This document shows positions 1-5,279 of a stretch of DNA of 6,292 nucleotides, one piece after another (positions within the stretch are counted from its first letter, which is position 1; every line of letters starts with the position of its first letter). A program made the translations under genes and the position numbers. Origin of the DNA: Anaerolineae bacterium (GTDB taxonomy: Bacteria; Chloroflexota; Anaerolineae; UBA1429); NCBI GenBank assembly GCA_016928125.1, contig JAFGLK010000333.1, positions 1 to 6,292 on the forward strand, given 5' to 3'. The notes below the pieces were generated by a model. The model ran no database searches and was not told where the DNA came from. It was given only the letters and a program-made list of their open reading frames with translations.

Positions 1-936
1 CAGCTCGTCGAGCTGCACGGCGGCGAGATCTGGGCCGAGAGCGCCGTCGGCGTGGGCACCGAGGTGTCCTTTGCCCTGCCGCTCCCCGGCCTCGCGGGGG
101 GCACGATTAGCCGGCCCAAGCGGAGCCCGGGCGTTCAGGCGCTGCATGAGCAAGATCACCTTCTCGTCGTCCATCCGGATCCCGAGATGATCCGAATCGT
201 GAGCCGCTATCTGGAGGGCTACCGGGTCATCGGGCTGCCGAGCGAGAGCGAACTCGCGCTTGTCATCAAGGAACTGCATCCCCGGGCCGTGATCGCCGCC
301 GCGGATCTGGCCACGGCCGTGGATCGGGCGCTGCGTGGGCTCTGCTATGATGTGCCCCTGATCACCTGCGCGATGCCCCGGCTGGAGGGCGGCGCCGCGA
401 CCGCAGGCGTGATGAGCTACCTGGTCAAGCCGATCTCGAAAGAGATGCTTCTCGCGACCATGGCTCAGATCGGGGATACGGGCGAGCCCGTGGTGCTGCT
501 GGTGGACGACGACCCAGACGCGGTGCGCCTGATCGAGGCGATGCTCCTCGGCATCCCCCAGTCGTATCGCATCCTGAAAGCCTTCGACGGCGAGCAGGCC
601 TTGCGAGCGATGGATGCGCAGGTCCCGGATGTGGTCCTGGTGGATCTGGTGATGCCCGGCATGGACGGCGAAGCCTTGATCGCCCACATGCGACGCGACC
701 CGCGCCTGGCCTCGGTACCCGTGGTGGTCATCTCGGCCCGCGACCGCAGCGAGGAGCCGATCAGCATCGGCCTGCCCCTGAGCATCTTTCGCCAGAGCCC
801 CCTGAGCCTGAGCGATGCCGCTCAGTGCTTGCTGTCGATCCTCAAGCTCGTGCCGCCACGTTACCTGCCGGATGGCGAACCTGCCCCGTCAGGGAGAGAA
901 CCCGTCCCACGGTCTCGATCAGCACCTCTTCGCTAA
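1..936 (+). CDS. C-terminal part of a hybrid histidine kinase (ATPase end, degenerate receiver, receiver); 5' end outside the window
   Basis: The frame is open from base 1, so the gene starts upstream; the GTG at 52 is internal. The first ~30 residues (ending GVGTEVSFALPLP) match the last part, around the G2 box, of a histidine-kinase ATPase domain. Bases ~157-471 encode a receiver-like fold that keeps the late lysine (YLVKPIS) but has alanines (AVIAAADL) where the phospho-acceptor aspartate should be. Bases ~487-846 encode a second receiver with the acidic DDD cluster, the phospho-acceptor Asp at 643-645 (VDLVMPGMDG) and the VVISA switch residue. Its usual K-P lysine is missing (SIFRQSPLS). 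After about base 850 the protein is Pro/Arg-rich and unstructured, and this tail overlaps the convergent gene by 95 bp. The role is membrane or cytosolic phosphotransfer signalling; the sensory input lies outside the window. Kinase assignment is confident, the signal is unknown. Confidence 0.88.
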   Translation, partial: QLVELHGGEIWAESAVGVGTEVSFALPLPGLAGGTISRPKRSPGVQALHEQDHLLVVHPDPEMIRIVSRYLEGYRVIGLPSESELALVIKELHPRAVIAAADLATAVDRALRGLCYDVPLITCAMPRLEGGAATAGVMSYLVKPISKEMLLATMAQIGDTGEPVVLLVDDDPDAVRLIEAMLLGIPQSYRILKAFDGEQALRAMDAQVPDVVLVDLVMPGMDGEALIAHMRRDPRLASVPVVVISARDRSEEPISIGLPLSIFRQSPLSLSDAAQCLLSILKLVPPRYLPDGEPAPSGREPVPRSRSAPLR

Positions 937-2107
937 CCGGCTTTTGCACCACCGCGGCGGCGCCCAGCGCCGTCGCCAGGCCCACCTGGCTCAGCACAGA
1001 GCAGATCACCACCGGGATCGAGGCCGTCTCGTCGTGCGTCTTGAGGCGCTGCAGCAGCTTCCAGCCATCCTGCTGGGGCATCAGGACGTCGAGCAGAATC
1101 AGGTCCGGGGATGTATCGTCCAGAATGGTCGGGACGACTTGGGCGCTCGCCGCCTCCCGTACCACATAGCCGTGCGCGCCCAGCAAGCGGCTGAGGAGCT
1201 GGCGCGCATCGGCGTCGTCGTCAATGACCAGGATGGTGGTAGGCTGAACGCAGATCATGGTAAGGCGCAGCTCCGGAACGCCGCGCGCATCGCGGTCGAT
1301 CCAGAACTCGCCGCCGCAGCCCTGGACCAACTCGCGGCTCAGCGTGATCGGGTTCAGCGTGAGGAGCGCCTCTGGCGATCTGGCCTCGTTGAGACCGGAC
1401 ACCCGCCAGAGAACCTTGCCGCCGAGGCGCGACACGTGGAGCGCCAGCCCACCCCCGCCGGCCACATCGAGGGCGCCGAGCAGGGCATTCACGATGATCT
1501 GATTGAGCACGGCCGGGTCGCCACAGGTCTCGGGCAGGTCCGCGGGGATGTCCAGCGTCAGCGCACAGGCCCGCTGGCGATAGAGGGGGAGCACGGTCTC
1601 GACGGCGCTCGCCGCCACAGCGTTCAGCGACACCACCTGAGCGTGGCCGGCCTGGATCAGACGCAAGGCCTTCTGGCGGGCGAGCTGCGTTGGGCCGGCG
1701 GCTGCCGGCGGGGCCTCGGCGCGGCCATTCGGAGGCTCGTCGGTCTGCCGGCTTTCCCAGAGCACCCCCGCCACGGCCTCCACCGCTTCCTGGAGACGTC
1801 GGTAGAACGTGCGCTCGGCGAGGCCCAGGTCCCGCTGCACCGCCTGCCGATCGATGCCCTGGATGTAGTACAGCCAGAGGAGGCGGTAGCTCAGCCACTC
1901 GGGGCGCTGGGACGGCACAGAGGCGGGGGGCTTGAGCGACTCGACCGCCTCCCAGAGCCGTTTGCGCAGCGCCTCTCCGCTCGTCTCGCCGGGCAGACGC
2001 CTGAGCATCAGGATGTCCGTCAGGGGGTGGACCTGGAGGTGAACCGGGTCATATAGCGTCTCGAGCGCGTCCTTCACGTGGCGCACAAAGGCAGTCTCAT
2101 CGATCAT
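842..2107 (-). CDS. HTH / degenerate HATPase / receiver signalling protein (response-regulator-like)
   Basis: A 421-residue protein starting at ATG 2107, with GGGAG six bases upstream. Residues ~68-118 (YYIQGIDRQAVQRDLGLAER then TFYRRL) resemble the HTH of sigma-factor region 4. Residues ~145-285 resemble a histidine-kinase ATPase domain: an N-box-like stretch around N207 (LNQIIVNALLGALDVA) and a final GGEFWIDRD segment. No H-box or DxGxG nucleotide motif is visible, so ATP binding is doubtful. Residues ~291-405 are an intact receiver: D296-D298, phospho-acceptor D340 (LLDVLMPQQDG), S370 and K389 (VQKP). The order of domains, with receiver last and HTH first, is the reverse of ordinary response regulators. 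It probably receives phosphate from a partner kinase and changes DNA or partner binding. It lies head to head with the transporter operon, which makes it a candidate regulator of it; that is inference. A long antisense frame covers the gene but has no recognisable domain. Confidence 0.9.
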   Translation of the reverse strand: MIDETAFVRHVKDALETLYDPVHLQVHPLTDILMLRRLPGETSGEALRKRLWEAVESLKPPASVPSQRPEWLSYRLLWLYYIQGIDRQAVQRDLGLAERTFYRRLQEAVEAVAGVLWESRQTDEPPNGRAEAPPAAAGPTQLARQKALRLIQAGHAQVVSLNAVAASAVETVLPLYRQRACALTLDIPADLPETCGDPAVLNQIIVNALLGALDVAGGGGLALHVSRLGGKVLWRVSGLNEARSPEALLTLNPITLSRELVQGCGGEFWIDRDARGVPELRLTMICVQPTTILVIDDDADARQLLSRLLGAHGYVVREAASAQVVPTILDDTSPDLILLDVLMPQQDGWKLLQRLKTHDETASIPVVICSVLSQVGLATALGAAAVVQKPVSEEVLIETVGRVLSLTGQVRHPAGNVAARA

Positions 2108-2113
2108 CTCGAT

Positions 2114-2118
2114 CTCCC
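2114..2118 (-). promoter_or_regulatory. Ribosome binding site for the minus-strand HTH/receiver gene
   Basis: Read on the minus strand this is GGGAG, followed by six bases (atcgag) and the ATG at 2107. The spacing is good and it supports this ATG as the start. Confidence 0.7.
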
Positions 2119-2219
2119 AGAGACGCTAAGGGCTGCCCGACGTCCATATCCCATGCCGAAAGCAGGAAAACGGGCAGATCTGGATGACAAATGCAGGCAG
2201 TTGTGCGGCGGAGCGGCTA

Positions 2220-2248
2220 TTCCCACGACAGCCCCCGTATGCTATACT
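2220..2248 (+). promoter_or_regulatory. Putative rightward sigma-70-type promoter (extended -10)
   Basis: The -10 is TATACT (2243-2248, 5 of 6 to consensus), preceded by TGC, an extended -10. TTCCCA (2220-2225, 4 of 6) lies 17 bp upstream as a weak -35. Transcription would start near 2254 and run through the structured region to the terminator at 2503-2548. The assignment comes from consensus matching only. Confidence 0.45.
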
Positions 2249-2278
2249 GTGATCGACACAGATAACACATTATAGCAT
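2239..2278. repeat. 13-bp inverted repeat (12 of 13) joining the two facing promoters
   Basis: Left arm ATGCTATACTGTG (2239-2251), right arm CACATTATAGCAT (2266-2278), 14-nt spacer, one mismatch. Each arm carries one of the two -10 elements. A second perfect inverted repeat lies inside: CTGTG (2247-2251) and CACAG (2257-2261), separated by ATCGA. The latter looks like an operator for a dimeric DNA-binding protein located between the two start points. Confidence 0.75.
2269..2277 (-). promoter_or_regulatory. Putative leftward promoter (perfect extended -10, TGCTATAAT)
   Basis: On the minus strand, 2277 to 2269 reads TGCTATAAT: a perfect TATAAT -10 with the TGn extension. No good -35 lies 17 bp upstream, which an extended -10 can tolerate. 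The start would be near 2262, giving the HTH/receiver gene at 2107 an untranslated leader of about 155 nt. It faces the rightward promoter at 2220-2248, and the two predicted starts are within about 10 bp. Confidence 0.5.
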
Positions 2279-2502
2279 GTGACCGCGGCGTCGCCGAGTC
2301 CGCGGGCGCGGGCCTAGGGGCTGGCCCGCGGGTGGACTGTGGTATTAGGCGCTGGCGTTTGTTGGCTTTGTTGGATTCGCTTCCGGCGAACGCCGTCTTC
2401 ATTGCACGATCTCGACATGGGTGCGAGCACAGTGAAGCACTCCCGAAAGCCCTTGGCGCATGACATGATCATCGCGCATACCCAAGGATGTGCGGTCTTG
2501 TT

Positions 2503-2548
2503 GAGCACTCGAGAGGCGTTTGTCCTCTCCTGAGTGCTCCCTTTTTTT
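2503..2548 (+). terminator. Rho-independent terminator
   Basis: GAGCACTC (2503-2510) pairs with GAGTGCTC (2532-2539) and GAGAGG (2511-2516) pairs with CCTCTC (2524-2529). The loop is CGTTTGT, with a 2-nt bulge (CT) on the 3' side. CC and seven consecutive T (2542-2548) follow. It is oriented rightward and lies about 270 bp before the binding-protein start. It therefore ends a transcript arising in the intergenic region, or attenuates the operon. Confidence 0.88.
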
Positions 2549-2570
2549 CGGCCGCGGATTTGCGCGGCCG
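2549..2570. other. Perfect 8-bp GC hairpin directly after the terminator T-run
   Basis: CGGCCGCG (2549-2556) and CGCGGCCG (2563-2570) form a perfect stem around the loop GATTTG. No T-run follows in either direction, so it is not a terminator itself. It may be part of the operon leader; no function is known. Confidence 0.5.
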
Positions 2571-2687
2571 CCGGTTCGGCGAGCGCGGAGTCTCACAACG
2601 GATCGGACATAGGGAAGGGAGACAGGCCTATCGACGACTTATGTGCAGAGTATGTTCGTGCATCGCTGATTAGTTTTGGGGAGTTGT

Positions 2688-2795
2688 CTATGAGCCAGGG
2701 CTCATCGCTGAAGATGAAAACGGCTCATAGGCACGCATTTTCGAGGAGTTGTCTATGAGCCAGGGCTCATCGCTGAAGATGAAAACGGCTCATAG
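2688..2795. promoter_or_regulatory. Array of six TGAGCC half-sites (operator-like palindromes / alternative hairpins)
   Basis: In each 65-bp copy ATGAGCCAGGGCTCAT (2690-2705 and 2755-2770) is a perfect palindrome with 7-bp arms and a 2-nt centre. A third, inverted half-site GGCTCATAG follows (2722-2730 and 2787-2795), complementary to CTATGAGCC (2688-2696 and 2753-2761) over 9 bp. The layout suits either a dimeric repressor or mutually exclusive RNA hairpins that hide the ATGs. Which of these is true cannot be told from sequence. Confidence 0.45.
2690..2758 (+). CDS. Possible 22-residue upstream ORF in the duplicated leader
   Basis: ATG 2690 is preceded by GGGGAG with a 6-base spacing. It opens a 22-codon frame (MSQGSSLKMKTAHRHAFSRS plus CL) ending at TGA 2756-2758. 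That stop overlaps the second copy's ATG (2755-2757) as ATGA, the classic arrangement for translational coupling. The second ATG also has a good site (GAGGAG, 6-base spacing) and is in frame with the binding protein, so use of it would add 22 residues to the binding-protein N-terminus. The peptide has no recognisable domain. It may be a by-product of the duplication rather than a real gene. Confidence 0.25.
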   Translation: MSQGSSLKMKTAHRHAFSRSCL

Positions 2796-2807
2796 GCACG
2801 CATTTTC

Positions 2808-2815
2808 GAGGAGGG
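2808..2815 (+). promoter_or_regulatory. Strong ribosome binding site fixing the binding-protein start at 2821
   Basis: GAGGAGGG ends five bases before ATG 2821. It is the best ribosome binding site in the region. It decides for 2821 over the in-frame candidates at 2749 (TTG), 2755 (ATG) and 2833 (ATG). Confidence 0.75.
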
Positions 2816-2820
2816 AAACC

Positions 2821-4269
2821 ATGAAGCCACAGATGTCTCGCAGGGAGTTGCTCCGCATCCTCGGCATCAGCTCCTCCGCTCTGGCGCTGGCGGCCTGTCA
2901 GCCCAAGGTGGTGGAAAAGATCGTCGAGCGCACGGTGGTCGTCACCGAAGAGAAGGTCGTTGAGCAGACGGTCGTCGTTAAGGAGGCCGTCGAGGTCGCG
3001 AAGGAGGTTACTCGCGTCGTCGAGAAAATAGTCGAGACAGGGCCCGCCCAGCTGCCGCCGCAGACGTTGCGCTTTGGATATGGCGGCTGGGCCAAGGACT
3101 ATGCCGACATCATGATCGCTAACTTCCAGGCCATGGAGCCCAACGTCGAGGTTGAGCTGGAGGTCATCGCGGGCGATCTCATCCAGAAGCTCTATACCCA
3201 AGCGGCGGCAGGCACCACTGGCGACGTGCAGTGGATCGCTGATGCTCATGTGATGAACCTTGGGGACGCGGGCGTGATGCTCGATATGACGCCGCTGGCT
3301 GAGGCTGACAATACCTTTGACGTCTCGGACATCTACCCGGTGATGCTGGGATTAGGCAAATGGCAGAACAAGTGGTACATGATCCCGTGGGCCGCTGATG
3401 CACCGTGCTTCTACTATAACAAGACCATGCTCGAGGCGGCAGGGTTGCCTCTGCCCGATGCCATGAACGGCTACACCGTCCAGGAGTTGCAGCAGGTGGC
3501 CGCCGCCGTACACAACCCCGACGAGCAGATCTACGGCTGGAACTGCTCCGCAAACTGGTGGGCGATCTATGTCCCCTGGGTCAATGGATTTGGCGGGTCC
3601 TTCTACAATGAGGACAAGACCAAATGCACGATGGACACGCCCGAGGCGATGGAGGCGTGCCAAGCGCTGGCCGACTTCTACTGCAAGTATGAGGGCGGCG
3701 CAGTGCCCGTGGGGGCGCAATTCGGCGGCGATCCGTTCATCTTGGGTAAGGCCTGCTTCTATATGACGAACCGCTTCTTCTGCAAGAACATTCGCACGGC
3801 CGAGGTCGAGTTTGAGTGGGATGTGGCCGTTCCGCCGCGGCAGCCGGTGAAGCATGTGGCAGGCGCCGGCACCATGGGCCCCGGCGTCAGCGCTGCTGCG
3901 GCCAAGCGCGGCACCGAGCAGGCGGCCTGGAAGCTGGCCAGCGTCATCGCCCGCCCTGCCACGCAGAAGCACTTTGCCCGTCAGTATCTATCCATTCCGG
4001 TGCTGCAGTCCATGGCCAAAGATCCCTCCTGGTATGAGTTGGATCCCCCGCCAGCCAACCGTGACGTGTTTTTGCGAATCCCGGAAATCGCCATCACTCC
4101 GCCGAACCCCAATACGCCGGATTGCGGCACGGTGTACGTGGGTGAGACGAACAAGTTCATGAACGAGGCCTGGGACAAGATGCGGGTCGGCTGCATCCCT
4201 GCCACGGAGGCTGTACCTCCAGCGGTCGAGGCGATCAACGACTGCATCGCCAGGGGCGGCGCCAAATAG
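2821..4269 (+). CDS. ABC transporter extracellular solute-binding lipoprotein (carbohydrate type, family 1)
   Basis: A 482-residue periplasmic or extracellular binding protein. The N-terminus has a twin-arginine-like SRRELLRIL (S6-L14), a hydrophobic stretch and a lipobox LAAC, so C26 should be lipidated and anchor the protein to the membrane. Residues ~29-73 form a Val/Glu/Lys-rich stalk (VVEKIVERTVVVTEEKVVEQ and similar), common in Chloroflexota binding proteins. From ~82 onward the protein follows the family-1 pattern: an NFQAMEPNVEVELEV region, and ADAPCFYYNKTMLEAAGLPLP near residues 191-213, followed by a WNCSANWW and GGSFYNEDK stretch. Ten further cysteines are unusual for an exported binding protein and might form disulfides. 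Both permeases follow in the same operon. The sugar or other ligand is not readable from sequence. ATG 2821 was chosen for its ribosome binding site; an in-frame ATG at 2755 would extend the protein by 22 residues. Confidence 0.92.
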   Translation: MKPQMSRRELLRILGISSSALALAACQPKVVEKIVERTVVVTEEKVVEQTVVVKEAVEVAKEVTRVVEKIVETGPAQLPPQTLRFGYGGWAKDYADIMIANFQAMEPNVEVELEVIAGDLIQKLYTQAAAGTTGDVQWIADAHVMNLGDAGVMLDMTPLAEADNTFDVSDIYPVMLGLGKWQNKWYMIPWAADAPCFYYNKTMLEAAGLPLPDAMNGYTVQELQQVAAAVHNPDEQIYGWNCSANWWAIYVPWVNGFGGSFYNEDKTKCTMDTPEAMEACQALADFYCKYEGGAVPVGAQFGGDPFILGKACFYMTNRFFCKNIRTAEVEFEWDVAVPPRQPVKHVAGAGTMGPGVSAAAAKRGTEQAAWKLASVIARPATQKHFARQYLSIPVLQSMAKDPSWYELDPPPANRDVFLRIPEIAITPPNPNTPDCGTVYVGETNKFMNEAWDKMRVGCIPATEAVPPAVEAINDCIARGGAK

Positions 4270-4297
4270 GTTTCCGGCTTGTCGAGGGATCACACTG

Positions 4298-4320
4298 GGG
4301 GAGGGGGAACTCCCCTCCCC
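4298..4320 (+). other. Intercistronic GC hairpin between binding protein and permease genes
   Basis: GGGGAGGGG (4298-4306) pairs perfectly with CCCCTCCCC (4312-4320) around the loop GAACT. No T-run follows, so it is not a normal terminator. In sugar ABC operons such hairpins after the binding-protein gene can protect the upstream mRNA and give excess binding protein over permease; that role here is inferred from position. Confidence 0.7.
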
Positions 4321-4341
4321 GATCGAGCGATACATCCTTCC

Positions 4342-4348
4342 GGGAGGT
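4342..4348 (+). promoter_or_regulatory. Ribosome binding site of the first permease
   Basis: GGGAGGT ends four bases before ATG 4353. It supports that start and independent translation of the permease pair after the 83-bp gap. Confidence 0.75.
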
Positions 4349-4352
4349 CCAT

Positions 4353-5279
4353 ATGGCTGTCGCCCAGGCCCCATCAAAGCGCAAGATTACCAAGACGGAG
4401 CGTGACGAATGGATCGCGGGTTGGCTGTTCATCTCGCCCGTGGTGCTCGGACTCATCATCTGGACTCTTATCCCAACCATAGCATCCCTTTTCCTGAGCT
4501 TTACCGATTATCGTATCCTAAAGCCCCCCGTATGGGTCGGGGTCGATAACTATGTCGCCATGTTGACCCGTCAGCCCGACTTTCCCAAGGCGCTTCAGGT
4601 GACGTTTTCGTTTGTGGCCATGCAATTGCCGATTGGTTTGATGGTGGCCTTGGGCGGCGCGCTGCTGCTAAACACCGGCGTCAGAGCCATGACCGTCTTT
4701 CGAACTTTTTTCTACCTTCCTGCAGTAGCGCCCGCAGTAGCTGTAGCGCTTGTCTGGGCCTGGATACTGAACCTGAACTATGGTCTGGTGAACCAGTTCC
4801 TGAACGCCCTCGGTTTTGAGCGAATCAACTTCTTTGGCAACCCCAAGACGGCGTTGCCCACATTGGCCGTCATGACCTGGTTCAGCGTCGGCCAGACGAT
4901 GATCATCTACCTGGCCGGACTGCTCAATATCTCCCCGAGCCTGTACGAGGCCGCGGAGATCGACGGCGCGGGTCGAGTGCGCAAGTTCCTGAATATCACC
5001 TTGCCGATGCTCAGCCCGACGATTTTCTACACGGTAATCCAGGGCCTTATATTGAGCTTTCAGTACTTCACCACCGCCTATATCCTCACATCTGGCGGCC
5101 CCATGAAAGCGACTTATTTCTATAACCTCATGATCTACAATGAGGCCTTCTCGAACCTCAAGATGGGCTATGCCTCGGCGCTTGCCTGGTTTCTGCTGAT
5201 CATGATTCTGGTCATGACCATGACGGTGTTCCGTAGCTCGGCTGCTTGGGTCTACTATGAGTCGGAGGTGGCGGGCTAA
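4353..5279 (+). CDS. ABC transporter permease, MalF/UgpA type
   Basis: A 308-residue inner-membrane subunit of a binding-protein-dependent sugar-type importer. Six membrane segments can be seen at about residues 23-46, 82-106, 118-138, 170-190, 222-245 and 273-294. The ATPase-coupling EAA loop lies between segments 4 and 5: E199-A200-A201, G206 and the closing LP at 217-218 (EAAEIDGAGRVRKFLNITLP). The N-terminus is short and basic (SKRKITKTER), as usual for UgpA-like proteins, and the large extra periplasmic domain of E. coli MalF is absent. Length is normal for the family. It is paired with the next gene, whose ATG overlaps its TAA. The permease family is certain, the substrate is not. Confidence 0.95.
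   Translation: MAVAQAPSKRKITKTERDEWIAGWLFISPVVLGLIIWTLIPTIASLFLSFTDYRILKPPVWVGVDNYVAMLTRQPDFPKALQVTFSFVAMQLPIGLMVALGGALLLNTGVRAMTVFRTFFYLPAVAPAVAVALVWAWILNLNYGLVNQFLNALGFERINFFGNPKTALPTLAVMTWFSVGQTMIIYLAGLLNISPSLYEAAEIDGAGRVRKFLNITLPMLSPTIFYTVIQGLILSFQYFTTAYILTSGGPMKATYFYNLMIYNEAFSNLKMGYASALAWFLLIMILVMTMTVFRSSAAWVYYESEVAG
5264..5269 (+). promoter_or_regulatory. Ribosome binding site of the second permease
   Basis: GGAGGT lies inside the end of the first permease gene, nine bases before ATG 5279. With the TAATG overlap it suggests coupled translation. A second in-frame ATG at 5300 has only a weak AAAGG upstream, so 5279 is preferred. Confidence 0.6.

Larger units (their letters stand above)
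2254..2548 (+). ncRNA. Candidate structured RNA (small RNA or attenuated leader), unassigned
   Basis: This stretch runs from the predicted rightward start to the end of a strong terminator. It shows several hairpins. At 2297-2338, AGTCC pairs with GGACT, then after an internal loop CGCGGGCC (2307-2314) pairs with GGCCCGCG (2323-2330). At 2354-2394, GGCGTT pairs with AACGCC; an alternative is TTCGC (2376-2380) with GCGAA. At 2451-2487, CCTTGG pairs with CCAAGG, enclosing CGC/GCG and ATGA/TCAT. Last comes the terminator hairpin. I saw no tmRNA, RNase P, SRP or T-box signature. It could be a free small RNA of about 295 nt or the attenuated 5' leader of the ABC operon. Exact ends and function are inferred. 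Confidence 0.35.
2681..2810 (+). repeat. Perfect 65-bp tandem duplication in front of the binding-protein gene
   Basis: Copy one is 2681-2745 and copy two is 2746-2810. They are identical base for base, and identity extends one base to the left (2680) and through GAG at 2811-2813. Each copy contains a GGAG-type ribosome binding site, an ATG (2690, 2755) and three TGAGCC-type half-sites. Because 65 is not a multiple of three, the two copies are read in different frames. Perfect identity suggests a recent duplication or an assembly artefact. Confidence 0.93.
2108..2820. other. Long regulatory intergenic region between the HTH/receiver gene and the ABC operon
   Basis: About 710 bp without a convincing protein gene. 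The short frames here have no recognisable motifs, no good ribosome binding sites, and overlap one another on both strands. It holds two facing promoter-like elements (2220-2277), a structured stretch ending in a Rho-independent terminator (2297-2548), a GC hairpin (2549-2570) and a 65-bp tandem duplication (2681-2810). In 2108-2219 I see only the untranslated leader of the minus-strand gene. In 2571-2680 I see no clear element; a promoter for the operon may lie here, but no -35/-10 pair is convincing. Confidence 0.7.

Noticed and set aside
815..2056. Open plus-strand frame of 413 codons opposite the HTH/receiver gene
   Set aside because: Its translation is His/Arg/Gln-rich with no domain. 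The opposite strand encodes a clear receiver and has a ribosome binding site, so this is an antisense shadow in GC-rich DNA.
2297..2338. Hairpin considered as a terminator
   Set aside because: Although strong, it is followed by GTGGTATTAGG with no T-run in either direction.
2339..2533. Short plus-strand frame of 64 codons in the intergenic region, and overlapping minus-strand frames at 2314-2596
   Set aside because: No ribosome binding sites or motifs, mutually overlapping frames on both strands, and the stretch is better explained as structured RNA ending in a terminator.
2681..2810. CRISPR array or insertion-sequence ends
   Set aside because: There are only two directly abutting copies with no spacers, no transposase and no terminal inverted repeats, so it is a simple tandem duplication.
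2749..2820. Upstream in-frame start (TTG 2749) for the binding protein
   Set aside because: ATG 2821 has a much stronger ribosome binding site and gives a compact lipoprotein signal peptide. The extension comes from the duplicated leader. ATG 2755 remains a weaker possibility.
2767..3249. Minus-strand frame of 160 codons over the binding-protein N-terminus
   Set aside because: The Asp/Leu-rich product is the mirror of the Val/Glu/Lys stalk codons; no ribosome binding site or domain is visible.
3352..3972. Minus-strand frame of 206 codons inside the binding-protein gene
   Set aside because: It is antisense to a well-recognised family-1 binding domain and has no motif of its own.
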